Of a stretch of 64,000 nt of DNA, positions 26,033-38,048 are shown piece by piece; within the stretch, counting starts at the first letter, position 1; every line of letters starts with the position of its first letter. The DNA is from Welwitschia mirabilis (lineage: Eukaryota > Gnetophyta > Gnetopsida > Welwitschiales): contig JBOZIK010000001.1 in assembly GCA_051453625.1 (NCBI GenBank), positions 296,674,351 through 296,738,350 on the forward strand, in the 5' to 3' direction. The notes under the pieces were generated by a model that worked only from the letters and a program-made list of their open reading frames with translations, made no database searches and had not been told where the DNA came from. The position numbers and the translations under genes were made by a program.

Positions 26033-27202
26033 TATTATTTTCTCTTATGCATGCACCAATGAAAATATGTCTTCACTTATCAATTAAACTTATAACTTAG
26101 TGCATGACACATAATACCATAATATGCAACCCACATGCTCTAAATTAATGAAGCAAATAGAGGGATATGGAAATATTAATCCATTTGAAAAGAAAAACAT
26201 ATCAATTTGTTGCATTTTTAATAAATTAATAATGGAATAATTAATAAAATGATGAGATGATATGAATTTAATGTAATGGAAATTAATATGAAATGAAATG
26301 GAAATGCAACGATGTAAATGTAATTAATTAATCAAATTACTAACTTATTCTCACTCATGTTAGCCCTTGTACTCTATATTAAAATCATATTAAATCTAAT
26401 TAGAGCATTAAATTAACATTAACATAAAGTATAAAGAAAATAAAAAGATCAAACACAAAAAAGCACACTTTATTTTATTATTGATTGCACTTTAATATCA
26501 TCCACTTATAAACAGTAGTTCTTCAATAAAGCAAGCATAACCCAATACTAAGGAGAATTTCCTTTACAAGTAGATGGATTTCTTATCCAAAATGATCCAA
26601 TTTCATAAGCTTAAAATGACAGGAAAAAAAAAGGATGAAGTGGAATGCATAGGGGGGTATTTATAGGTTTAGGTTAGCTATTACAATTGTTAAATGATGA
26701 TAACTAAAGGGATGAGATTATAATATAAATTTACTAATTTTTCATTGGTTATGAACCATCATCCATCTAGGCTTTGTCTAGATGAGATAAGAGGATGAGG
26801 TATCTAATCATCCAAATTTAACTATCCATTATCATGTTCTTATGTTAGTCTATTTGAATCTGGTTAAATGTTATTTATATCCTGCCTTTGTTTGAACAAT
26901 TATGGGGTAGAAAAAGTTTTAAAATCAACTTCATAAACCTTCAAGAACTCTAAATTGATCATCACCTTTGGTTTGCAGATCCAATGAATTAAGAAAATCT
27001 CTAAAGCATTCCAAATAGTCATGTCAAAGATCTGTTCATGGGATCATGAATGTATAATGATTAGAAAAGCATCCAGAAAGGGTTAGAAATGCTAGAAAAC
27101 TATGACTTTTGATTATCTATGATAGCTAATCAACTTTTGCTATTATTTCATTGATGACCTATCGAATGAACCCCAAACATACTTCAAAAGCTATGTTGAA
27201 CA
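26033..27202 (-). repeat. 5' LTR of the second Athila-family element
   Basis: About 1.17 kb between the primer-binding site and an AACA end at 27199-27202 (CTATGTTGAACA). The left edge is set at TATTATTTTC, read as a mutated TGTT; a plain TG at 26048 is the alternative. It carries a clear TATA box on the minus strand. Only scattered words resemble LTR copies 1-3, so it is a different family or very old. There is no second copy in the window. Confidence 0.55.
26658..26665 (-). promoter_or_regulatory. TATA box of the LTR promoter
   Basis: Minus strand reads CCTATAAATACCCCCC, a good plant TATA box in a C-rich setting, at the expected place inside a 5' LTR. It would have driven transcription leftwards into the gag relic. 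Confidence 0.55.
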
Positions 27203-29249
27203 TAGCCAACTTGGCCTTATAATACCCTTAAATTTAATTATTTTTATTTATCTAGATATTTAATTAATTTATTATTAATCTTAATTATTACATATTATAA
27301 TTAATCATATTGAAACAACATGTAACCCTCACATACCATATATAGTTTAATATTTTCAAGAATTCACTAGTGTGTGAAAGATATCATTTCTTTTTAAGTA
27401 CTTTCTCATTTTAGTATATATTATTTACTATAAATGTTTTATAGTTAAATTATTTTTTTAGTTATTTTGTATTTCTTCTTAAAAGGTTCTTTTTACTACT
27501 ACATGAAAGTTACATTTGTTTATAAACTATGTACCTTTCTTACAAATTCCCATTGGGAGAACTAGTGCCTCAAGAGAATAGTGGATTACTAATGAAAGCA
27601 ACCAAGATTAATTTAGCTTATGTTATCCCCCAAGTGGTGGAAAAAAATCTTAAATAAGGGATTTATAAGTTATAAGACATGTAAGGAAAACCTAATAAGG
27701 GATCTATAATTACTTTGTATCTTAAAAGGATGCTATGGCTAGTTTTTCTTATGATTTTTTTAGAAAAAAATTGTTTGAGAAACATAAAAAGCTTAAACTC
27801 ATAAGCATGATTTATAAAGTCACTCAATCTGAATGCTACATAAAAAAAAACCTAGATGATGGATAGAGAGAGTTAGAATGAAAAGAGGCACTATGTGGGG
27901 CCCTAGTTTTATATGTGCGTATAAATGTTTCATGAAATTAAGAAGTAGAATAAAGAATCTTGGAATATAAACTTAGGGCATTAGATTATGACATCAGAAA
28001 TGACAATCATTAGGGAAAAGAAAAAACATTCTAGGGAAATAAATGACTTTCAAAGACACAGGTTAGGAGAGTGGGATTGATTGTAGATACAAGAATTAAG
28101 TTTGAAAATATTAATGAAATTTAAAAGTAAAGAAATAAATACAAAATAAATGTACTTATGAAAAAGTGGAGGATTCTAAAGGAAGGCTATATTATCCTCA
28201 AATAGATAAAGATCTAAAATAAAATTTATGTAACAACAATCAAACATAAGAAAAAAATGTCCTGTTTTGCAAATCTCAAATGTTAAGAGGCAGTCATCTG
28301 TAAGCATTTAAAATTCCTAAGCAATAAATGATGTAATTACTATTTGAATAAAATAACATGTCATGTGAAATGTGTTATTATATTATTATATGATTAAAAA
28401 TGGACTCATTAATTAAAGAATAAGTTTTAACTACCATTAAAGGGGTATAACCCTTAAAAAAGAGTTGTAAGATCCCTTATGTCCTTTGGTCAAAGTCAAA
28501 ATGAGCTATCTAATTTAAATGTAGGGCATTCATGAGATTTGCACAAGATATGTTATATCCTTAATAAGCTAACTCGATCACATAGTGATTTCATAAATTA
28601 AACCTCAATGGTTATTCTTTCTTAGTAAGTCCATCTAACTAGACTTCCCTCTTTGATAGTAACTATGAGTGGAAAGAGAACTTCTCTCACTAATATTGTT
28701 AATATTACATGCTATGTATTTTTTTGGTCTTTATTTTCTTTTTTTATGATATTATTAACTTCTAACTTTATTACAAATCAGAATTAAAATCAGAGAAAAG
28801 TAATACATTATTTAATTTTTTAATGTTAGAAAATTATATATAAAAATAAAATTATTACCTTTTAACTATTGTTCTCTTAAAAAAATGTTTCATAAAGCAT
28901 TTTTATTAACAAGAAAAGAGAGTTCTACATTACATAAAAGGATTTATCTAAAAATAAAGTATCACATAAAATACAAATGGGATTCTCATTTAAAAAATGG
29001 CATGCATTACTCATTATCAGAGTAATCATGTTCTTGATAAGTACGTGAAGAAGAGCCACCAGTGAAAGCTCAAGAAAATTATAAAGGATCTCTTCCTTAG
29101 CATCATCCAAAAGTAGACAATCCATCATCATAGCTTTAGTGTAAAAATTATTAAGCAAAGATACTATGCATTAGATGGATGTATGCAAGTGTTTCTTAAA
29201 GATGTAATATTTTTTTATATAAAGCATAGATGTCTCTGTTAGTTACCAT
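27203..29249. other. anonymous DNA between nested elements
   Basis: No recognised domain. A minus-strand open frame at 28925-29158 (77 codons, starts MLNNFYTKAMMMDCLLLDD) ends 90 bp left of the copia 3' LTR; I recognise no family and nothing supports its being a gene beyond length. The rest is stop-rich. Confidence 0.45.
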
Positions 29250-30445
29250 TGTTGGATCTAGAATCCTAGAGGGGGAAGTGAATAGGATTAAAAAATTGAA
29301 ATACTATCTTCAAAAAATATTAAACACTGAAAAATATTTATGCATACTAGATAATCAAATGATCTATCTAAGAATGAGATCTAAAAAGAAAAAATAATTA
29401 AAACTATAAAATATCAAGGGAGATTATCAAATACATAATTTATAGTGATTTAGAAGATTCCCTATTCCACTCTCAAAAGTCAGCTTCTACTTGAGGCTGA
29501 TCTGGATCCTTGTTACTTAATTGCCAAGTTTCTCAGGTTAACCTGTAACCTTTACAATTAGGCTTTTTGAGGCTCGGTCTCAACTTTACAGAGAAAAGCT
29601 TTTTGATATGAATAGTGTGCTAAGATGCATAGACTTTAGTAGATCTAAAGTAGAACAAAGATAGTACCACACTGTGTGAAAATGATATCACAAATCCAAG
29701 TACATAGTATAATCTAATTGACTAAACAATTGATAGTAAAAAAAGAGTACCTTTTCGATTTAGTCAGCAAAAGAGAAGTTTACTAATTTCGACAGTTGTG
29801 GTTTATATAGAGGATGAATTTTAGGGTTTTACAAGTAAATATAAGATTTCAATGGATAAAAATAAGGACACAATATCTACAAATTAGGTTAAAAATTCAT
29901 TTCTGTCATGACTGATCGATCCTTTGAAGTATCTGTTTGACCCTACTGGCTGCCGTCATAGAAGTCAGTCAACCTCATTTTATTTTTGTTGACTTGAAGT
30001 CCTTACATTATATGATCTAATCAACTCCATTAAGAACCTAGTCGACTGCATATGGTCTAGGTCTGATTGATTCCCTTCTGATCTAATTGACCCTTTATCA
30101 CTAATACAATTATGGCACTAGTCTGTTGATTTCTTAAACATCTAGTAGATACATTGAGAAAAATATTTGATATTTTCTTATACAGGTTTGATCAACTCCT
30201 CAAGCATCTAATCAACCCCTTGAGTAAAAGATTTGATGATTTCTTATATAGGTCCAATCAACTCTTATAGGATCTGATCAACCCTTTAAGTGTTCATGCA
30301 CTTTTTCAATTCATGTGAAGCTAGTGAGAGATGTCAGGTTACTTCTGACTTGTAAGAATTATTATTTTCTATAAATATTACAACATATTTTGTTACATCA
30401 AAAAATGTTACTTTGACATTAACTTGACAAAAATATAATTGAACA
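29250..30445 (-). repeat. copia 3' LTR
   Basis: Plus strand starts TGTTGGATCTAGAATCCTAG and ends ATTGAACA (TGTT...AACA). It matches 36917-38048 along its length, including CCAAGTTTCTCAGGT, ACTTCTGACTTG and the end CTTGACAAAA. The U3 part (29.9-30.3 kb) holds repeated GTCAAC and TTGACC words and a tandem pair of about 65 bp units around 30170-30295. A GCTTTATATAG-like promoter core in the complementary strand lies near 29810. Confidence 0.86.
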
Positions 30446-30851
30446 ATCAGTCCCTTTAACATTGATAACAAACTATACTTATTTGTATATATTAATTTAA
30501 AAACTGCCCCTCACAAAATATCCATAATAGATTTGTGAAATATTATTGATCATGTTTATTTAAAATAAGCATTCAAAATGGTTTTGCAAGAATATCCCAT
30601 TAAAAATAAAAAATTTTAAAAGCATAGTTCACGGGAAATATAACATTCATTAATAGGTGAGACAAATGATATAGACATTCATTACCATTAACCAGACTTA
30701 CATGGTATAACTGAAAAATAATCATGTGAAAACAATGGACTACAACTAATTTTATAGATTTATTTCTCCTCCTTTTGACATCTATGACAAAGGATAGAAA
30801 ATAGTAGCAAGAAAAGACAACAACAACAACAATAGAAATTAAAACAAGATG

Positions 30852-31845
30852 ACTAGTCTAATTCTTCCTCTTCCTTCTCCTTAGATTCTTCTTCAGAATC
30901 TGGGTTATCTTTTTCTTCTTCTTCTTTTATCACCTTCATGCAGAGCTATTAGCTTCCTTAAAATTATTCACAATTTTTGACCCTGTTGTAATGAGTACCT
31001 CTTTTATGTGACGAGTTCAAAAATCCAACCTCTTAAGATACAATAGAATCTCTTCAAGGGAGGCCTACTTAAAAGTAGAAGATCTTGAAGACTTCTTTAA
31101 GCCAGAGAAAAATGTGCATGCAGGATAGAGTAGCACACCTAATGAAAGACATAGAAGTTAAAGTCTCAAGTTTGGGATGCATTTAAACCCTAAAATGATG
31201 AAAGATGTTTGCAATCAAGATGGAGTAAGGAAGAGCCTGAGTTTTGTGATATTCTAACTAAGAGACCATATTTTTAAGAATGATGGCAGGAGCATCAATG
31301 AAGTGACGAGTTCCTACCAAGTACAGAAAATAAGTGCGATAATTTAAGGTCTCATCATGATGACCAGCAAGAGGTAAAAAATTATAAGTAAAAAATAGAT
31401 GAAGAAAATGATACTTTGGAATAAGATGGAAGGTAAAAAGGGTGGTTTTCCACCAAATGATTTTCCCATGGAGCTCCCTTATGACTTCAGCCTTGTCCTT
31501 CATAGAATCATACAAGGGCCAAAGCTCCTCATAATCTTCTCTAGGAAGATTTAAGAGGCAGACTATTAGATCTAAAGTTACTCATATTCTTTTACCTATA
31601 ACAAGAATCGAAAAAGTAGAGGAATCCACATCATAAGAAGCATTACAATAGAACATGCGGGTAAGGAAAGAGTATGCTGACCTAGAAACCTTAAGGAAAT
31701 AAAAGAGATCTAGATTATTAAGAAGTCTTATCACATTTCTAAGTTCTCTGAGATCCCCTAAATCTACTGGCCTCTCTTGACAAATAGGCTTCTTTTCAAA
31801 AATTTTTATGAACTTGTCTAGGGCTTCATTTAACATTCCTGAGTA
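30852..31845 (-). pseudogene. third ORF of the copia element (putative plant transposon protein domain)
   Basis: Between RNase H and the 3' LTR, the position of the env-like ORF in Sireviruses. On the minus strand one frame reads, with few stops, RPVDLGDLRELRNVIRLLNN, then SAYSFLTRMFYCNASYDVDS, FSILVIGKRI, LDLIVCLLNLPREDYEELWP, FTYNFLPLAGHHDETLNY and ALPYSILIANIFHHF. This matches the layout of the plant family annotated as putative plant transposon protein (LV.EFY.N, V.GK.I, ILGIP, HNLLP..GH.DE, ALPYG..L..IF.HF). A glutamate-rich tail, VIKEEEEKDNPDSEEESKEK, ends at a stop near 30852. The role of this domain is unknown to me. The link to the element rests on position and strand. Confidence 0.62.
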
Positions 31846-32289
31846 AAAATAGCTTAGATCCTTACTTGCAGCCTTCTTTTGTCATACTCTTGTGGAAGGT
31901 TGCTCTACTATTGGACATGTGCCAGTTGCTAAAAACCAAGAGAAGTGGAAGAAAATAAACAAGATCTGAAAGAGACAGCGATATAGGTGGAAATGAGGAA
32001 GGTAGGGCTCCATAAGATTTTATATGAGGGGGTAAAATAAGTTGACTCTGAGAAAAGAATTAGGTTTACCATCTTCCACTCTTTAATCCTATAGGTCTGG
32101 CCGACCGCATCATATCTGGTTGACTCATCAAGATGTGGGTCAAATAAATTCTAGGTCCATTTAACTAGGAATTTAGTCTAGATAACCCAATTAGGTTTAG
32201 GTTTTTCTAGGAAAGTCTAGATAACTGGGTTAAATTTGGTCGATCCAACTTCTTTAGATCGAGTCAACCAAATTGAAGATTAGGTCGAC

Positions 32290-33650
32290 TGCCCTATTTT
32301 TAGTTGGAGGATGAAGAGATAACCCTTAATTCACAACAAAGTCTCCAAAAGTTGTCAAAGTTTAGGGGTTTTATTAAAATATTAGCTATCTATTTATTAA
32401 TGCTTACAAAGTTCATATAAATGTTGCCTTTTTCTACTTGATCTCTAAGAAAATGATTTTATAGTTTATTATGTTTAGTTCGAGAATGTTGAACAAAGTT
32501 TTTTAAGATATTAATCATACTAGTATTATCACGAAAAATTGGAACCTATTTAAAATTAACTCCTAAATCTTTGAACATTTCCTTCATCCATAGAAGATGG
32601 GTACAGAAGCTCCCTGCTACTATATATTTTACTTCTACTATGGAAAATGAGATAGAATTTTACTTCTTACTTGTCCATCCTATCAAACATGATCCTAAAA
32701 GAAAACAATTTCCATTGGTACTTTTTTAATCATCTTTGCAACCAGCCTAGTCTGTATCACTAAAACCTATAAGCTTAAAAGAATTTTTTGCAAGATACCA
32801 TAACTCATAGTTACTTGTGTCTTTTATATATCTTATTATTCTTTTGATAGCTTGAAGATGTGATTCCTTTGATTCAGTCTAATATCTTACACATACAGCA
32901 ACACTAAACATTATGTCAGGTTTACTAGTAATTAAATACAATAAACTTTCTATCATACTCCTATAAAGTTTTTGGTCCACATATTTTCCATGATCATCAA
33001 GACTGACCTTACATGAAGTTAACATAGGTGTGTCAATTGATTTTGCATTTTTTAGTCCAAATTACTTAATCAACTCCCTTGAGTATTTAGATTGAGAAAT
33101 GAATACCATGTTTTGTTTATTTAATTTGTAGACCAAGAAACATGTGAACCTCACCAAGCATATTTATTTCAAATCGTGTGATCATAATTCTAGTAAATTC
33201 TTTTGAGAGATCCTATTTTGAGGCTCCAAAAATTATGTTATCAACATAGATTTGAATGATAAAGTCTTCTTTAAGATTTTATATTAATAGGGTTTTATCC
33301 ATAGCTTCACAGGTGTAACCATTTTATTTAATAAATGTTGCTAGTTTTTCATACCAAGTCCTTGGAGCTTGTTTTGAATCATATAAAGCCTTTTTAAGTC
33401 TATAGACATGGTTTGGTTTGTGTGGATCTATGAAACCTTATTGTTGTTTCACATAAACTTCTTTGTTGAGCTTTTTATTTACAAAGGAAATTTTCACATC
33501 TATCTAAAAAACTTTGATGTTTTTGAAGGCTACAAAGGAGAGAAAAATTCTAATACTATCTAGTCTAGTCACTAGGGCAAATGTATCTCCTACATCTATT
33601 CCTTTGATCTAGTTGTATTCTTGAGCAACTAATTTGGCCTTATTTTAATC
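32290..33650 (-). pseudogene. copia reverse transcriptase and RNase H relic
   Basis: Read on the minus strand, RT contains [60 protein letters not shown] and IIQIYVDNIIFGAS (near 33240; the usual YVDD is YVDN). LGEVHMFLGLQIK follows. RNase H contains ESKESHLQAIKRIIRYIKDT, AGCKDD.KSTNGNCF, the EAEY block changed to VEVKYIVAGS, FRDNTSMINILKNFVQHSRT and then KH. Stops occur mostly at former TGG and CAA/CAG codons. This is the second half of a normal copia pol (integrase before RT), continuous with the integrase relic to the right. Confidence 0.88.
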
Positions 33651-35290
33651 ACATTATTGTATTCATCACACTTAATCTTAAAGATCAATTTTGTATCAAT
33701 TACATTTCAATATTTTAGTCTTTCTACTAGTTTTTAAACATCATTTCTTCTGAATTATTATCGTTATTCTTGTATAGCCATCATTCATTATTCAAGAGAT
33801 TCAGCTTCTTTGAACTTTTTGGGTTCAATTTGAGAAATAAAACAAATATGGATATAAAATTTTTTGAGAGAGTTTCTAGTACAAATTTTTAAGCTTACAT
33901 CTCCAATAATGAACTCAAGTGGGTGATCTTTTAGTTCTTTAAACTTTTTAGAGGTAATCTCTTAAGATGATTCTTCTTCAGTTGTTACTTCTTTTACAGT
34001 GGAGATACTTAAAGTAATATTTTCATCATCACTTAAAGGAAGAATTCTAATATTGGAGTCATCTATTTGAATGTTTATGATTTTTTCTACTATTAGACTT
34101 CATTTGTTGACCCAATAGGCTCTTCTTCTAGTTGAGTATTCTAAAAAAATTTCTTCATCAGCTTTGGACTTAAATTTACTCAAATGTTCTCTATCTTTTA
34201 AGATAAAACATTTACTTCCAAAGACCTTAAAATATGATGCATTTGGCTTTCTTTCTTTTTAAAGTTTAAGAGGGATTTATCCATACTCAGTCTTAGACAA
34301 AATCTATTGATAATGTAGCATGTAGTACTTACTACTTCAGCCCAAAAATTTTTAAGTACTTCCTTATAATTTAGCATCATTCTTATTGTCTCTTAAAGGA
34401 CCTGGTTTTTTTCTTTCTACAATTTCATTTTATTGTGGAATCTTTGGAGCTAAAAATTGATGTTCTATACCCCTGTTCACACAATGTTTCTCAAACAGAT
34501 GATTCTCGAGTTCTCCTTCATGATCACTTCTAATTCGTTTGATAGTGTATCCTTTATCATTTTAGATTTTGTTGCAAATTCCAACACAACTTTTGAAGAT
34601 TTAAGCCTTATTTCCTAGGAAGTAAATCTAAGTAAATCTAGAGAAGTCATCCACTATAGTCAAAAAATATTATTTTTCTCCTAAACTCTTAGTTTGAGCA
34701 AGTTCCACTAAGTCCATGTGAATGAGTTCAAGTGGCATTATTTAGGAGACTAAATTTTTACTCTTATGGGAGGTTTTGACCTATTTTCCTTTTTGACATG
34801 CATTACATAAGCCATTTTTATCGATATTGATTTTAGGAATTTCTTTCACAATTTCTTTTCTAATGATGATTTTAAGATGGTCATAGTTTACATGTCCTAA
34901 CCGTTGATGTCATAACTCTTCTTGATTTATATGATAAAAATGACACATAGAATAAGATTGATTAATATTATAAACATTATCAATTCTATTTTCTTTAAGA
35001 AGAACTAAACTTGTTTTACCATGTCTAACTTCACATTTCTTATTATCAAAAATAAGTTTATGACCTTTATTACAAATTTAACTAATACTAAGTAAATTAT
35101 GTTTAAGACCATTTACATATAAAACTTCATTAATTTTAGGCATGTTACCNNNNNNNNNNCTTTTTCATTATCACCAAATGTTACGTCTCCTTCATCAAAA
35201 TTGTCCAAGTGGTAAAATCTTGATTTGTTACCTATCATGTATTGAAAACAATCATTGTTCAAATACCAATAGGTTCCATTTGATACCTTA
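33651..35290 (-). pseudogene. copia protease, GAG-pre-integrase and integrase relic
   Basis: The protease active site near 35255 reads WYLNNDCF where copia has WYLDSGCS: Asp to Asn, Ser to Asn and Gly to Asp, all G-to-A. VTFGDNEK follows, interrupted by 10 N. GAG-pre-integrase reads VLYVNGLKHNLLSIS, then ELWHQRLGHVNYDHLK (about 34890-34930), and CNACQKGK belongs to the integrase zinc region. The integrase core contains YFLTIVDDFSRFT, RIRSDHEGELENHLFEKHC and APKIPQ.NEIVERK, so both Asp and the Glu survive. The tail 33651-34160 is the degraded spacer before RT. Stops include TGA for TGG and TAA for CAA. Confidence 0.86.
35150..35159. other. assembly gap (10 N) in the copia protease
   Basis: Ten unknown bases inside the protease region between VTFGDNEK and the next readable block. 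The short length suggests a consensus or polishing gap rather than a scaffold join. Confidence 0.95.
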
Positions 35291-35599
35291 AATGCTGTTT
35301 GAATTAATAAACTTTTCAAATGGAAATGTATTAGCAAGACTTAAAAATACTAGTACCTTTTTAAATTTACAAAATAATTTAAGTGACCTAACCTTTCACA
35401 AAAATGATAAATAATTTTTAAAATGGAATTATTTTGTCATGTTACCTTATTTGATTGATTGGGTAATTTTGGAGAGGTAAAGCCAATACCTCTCTTATCA
35501 TGGACTGATTTTCATATTTTAAGAATCTATTCTAATTTACTAGAATTGTTTGAAAATTTATTAACAAAATGAGACAAACCTTTTACCTCTTGAATTAGC

Positions 35600-36850
35600 T
35601 TGGTGTTGTCTAATTAAACCATCCTGTATTTTTCCTCCACTTTTTCTTTTCCTTGTTTAGAGCCTTTACTATTTTGTTTAACTTATTGGTTTGATTTACC
35701 AAATTTTCACATTCTAAGTAGAGTTCTTGGTAGGTGTCTTCTACCTCTCCTTGACTTTCTTTAATAAGGTCTAAATCATTTGGTTTAGTTGAGAACAGAA
35801 TGTTTTTTAAAGAAGGAACTATTGCCATGAAAGAAAGTCTCTTATCTCTATCTAATTATTGACTAGTCTTCTTCTTCATCTACATTATCCAAAGTGTTAA
35901 TAAAATATGGTGTCTTGGATTTTCTTTGATTTCTTTTTTTATTATGAGACTTATTTATAACATGTCCATATCCTTTATGGGCATAGCACTAGATTTCCTT
36001 TCTTTTTCCTAATCTCTTCTTAGCTTAGACTAATCCCTTTTGGTTCCTTGCTTGGTTTACCATCTTTTTTTCTTTTGTGTAATAATTTTTTAAACCTTCT
36101 TGCTAATAGTGCAACGTCATCCTCATTAATATCTTAATTTGATCTTTCAAATGTGGAATCTTTGTACACACTTTTTAATGCAAGACTTTTCTTTTTTATG
36201 TTTAGAGAACTTTGACTCATAAGTTTGAAGATTACCTTGTAGTTGTCTAGGACAATTTAATTGATGTTCTTAATTTCCTTGATGGCTATGACCTTTGGCT
36301 CAAAATGCTTTGGAAGAAATCCTAGTACTTTCATACCAGTTTTTCTTTATCCATCTTTTCACCTAGACTTGCCATTAAGTTTATCTATCAATCTAGTAAA
36401 GAACTCTTACAAAGTTTCTTCTTCTTCCATACGAATATCTTCAAACTTTGAGATAAGCATCTATAGCTTTATTTGTTTTACTGTGGATGTCCCTTCATGG
36501 GATATTTCAAGTATGTCCCAAGCTTCCTTGGCATGTTTACAATTAACTATTTTTTTAAATTTATCTATACATAATAAATAATAAATAGCATTAAGAGCAT
36601 AGGCATCTATGATTATTTTGACCTTGTCAATAGGGGTCCATTGGTCTCGAGGTTTCTTAACAATTAGAAAGGTGCCATTACTATCAGTTATGGCTATTGT
36701 AAGCATAACATACCCATTATAGATAACCTCCTCAAGGTATACATCAAAAGATCTAAGAAAGATTATCATTCAAGCTTTTTAGAAAGCATAGTTAGCTCCA
36801 TCAAACATAGGTGATCTTCCAATAGAGAGGCCATCAGTAGGATTACGCAT
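35600..36850 (-). pseudogene. copia gag relic
   Basis: Likely starts at the ATG at 36848-36850 (minus strand), which gives MRNPTDGLSIGRSPMFDGAN, the usual Sirevirus-type gag N-terminus (...PP.F.G.NY..W...M..FL). The Trp codons of this block have become stops (NYAF*KA*). The frame then continues as MIIFLRSFDVYLEEV, QWTPIDKVKIIIDAYALNAI and CKHAKEAWDILEISHEGTS (36461-36769). The C-terminal part at 35610-35828 (DTYQELYLECENLVNQTNKL, then NKIVKALNKEKKK) looks like a coiled coil, as in Sirevirus gag. The zinc knuckle between the two parts is not readable. It lies about 50 bp inside the primer-binding site. Confidence 0.86.
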
Positions 36851-36902
36851 TGCTAAGGTTATAGAGTTAAGATCTGTTAGGATCTAAGGCTAACTTAACC
36901 TT

Positions 36903-36914
36903 GCTTTAATACCA
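36903..36914 (-). other. copia primer-binding site (tRNA-Met type)
   Basis: Minus strand reads TGGTATTAAAGC, two transitions away from TGGTATCAGAGC, the complement of the initiator tRNA-Met 3' end. It lies 2 bp from the ACA end of the 5' LTR. Confidence 0.8.
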
Positions 36915-36916
36915 AA

Positions 36917-38048
36917 TGTTGGATTTAGAATCCTAGAGGAAGGTATGAATAGGAGTTAAAAATTTAAATATTACCCTCTTAAAAGTTTACTAACAAATAT
37001 CAAGTATTTAAATTAATGGACTAAGCTATTATTAAATAGGATTAAATGAAGGAATATGAAAATAACTAAAAATAGAAAATATCAAAGAAAATCACTAGAC
37101 GCATGATTTATGATGATTCAGAAAACCTTCTACTCCACTCTTGGTAGTTAACGTCAATCCTAAGCTAGTCCAGATCCCTATGACTTTCTTTCCAAGTTTC
37201 TCAGGTCAACCTATAATCTTTACAAATGAACTTTTTAAGTCTAAGTCTCAACCTTTATAGAGTAAAGATTTTAGTAACAATAGCATGATAGAATGCACTA
37301 ATTCCATGTAATTTAAAGTAAAACTAGGTTATAAATACATTGTTTAAAAGAAAGTTTACAAGTTCAAGTACATACAGTGGAGTCTGTTTAACCAAGATCT
37401 CAATAGTATAAAAGAGTTTTTTTTTTTTCCTAATTTTTGGTCTATGCTAAAAAGTTGTGTTAATATTTTAACTTATATGGCTTATATAGATGATGGATTT
37501 TTAGGATTTACAAGTGAATCCAATCCTCTAATGGATAAAAAAAAAAAGAAGACAATAGCTAGAGAATAGGTTAAAAAATTCTATTTTCACCACGACTAGT
37601 TGATCCCAGTAAGTATCATCACTGAATTTAGTCAACTCCATCTTCTTTTAATTGACCTAAGTTCTTTATGTTATTTAGTCTAATCAACTCCATCTAGAAT
37701 CTAGTCAACCACATATGATCTAGGTTTGATCAATCCCCTTTTTATCTAGTTGACCCCTTATGAAATTTAATAAAATATTTTTAGCATAGATCTAATCAAC
37801 CTTATGAAATATGGTTGACCACTTGATAAACTTGATTTGACAATTTTTGGTATAGGTCTGATTAATCCCTTTAGAATCTGGTCAACCCCTTATTTGATTT
37901 ATCATTTAACACATTCAAGAGAAGCTAGTAAAAAATGTTGGATTACTTCTGACTTGCAAGAACTATTATTTTTTATAAGAATTGCAACATATTTTGCTAC
38001 ACCAAAAATGTTAGTTTGACACCAACTTGACAAAAGTATAACTTAATA
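36917..38048 (-). repeat. copia 5' LTR
   Basis: Plus strand starts TGTTGGATTTAGAATCCTAG beside the primer-binding site and ends near CTTAATA, the counterpart of TTGAACA in the other copy. It shares all main blocks with 29250-30445. It contains GGTTGACC, TTGACCTA and GTCAACCCC words repeated in the U3 half (37.6-37.9 kb), and poly-T and poly-A runs near 37415 and 37540. The plus-strand open frame at 37837-38019 is accidental. Confidence 0.86.

Larger units (their letters stand above)
29250..38048 (-). mobile_element. Sirevirus-like Ty1/copia element, nearly complete, minus strand
   Basis: About 8.8 kb with both LTRs, a tRNA-Met-type primer-binding site, gag, protease, GAG-pre-integrase, integrase, RT, RNase H and a third ORF, all in order on the minus strand. 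The long gag with a coiled-coil-like second half, the VTFGDN protease block and the extra downstream ORF fit the Sirevirus group. All coding parts carry stops, and catalytic residues are lost in protease and RT. No matching target-site duplication is seen (ACCAT on the left, GAAAG on the right), and the right LTR abuts a truncated plus-strand copia directly, so at least one edge has been rearranged. Confidence 0.86.

Noticed and set aside
28925-29158. 77-codon minus-strand open frame
   Set aside because: No recognisable motif, no clear partner in the neighbouring elements, and its length is not exceptional. Noted only in the anonymous-region entry.
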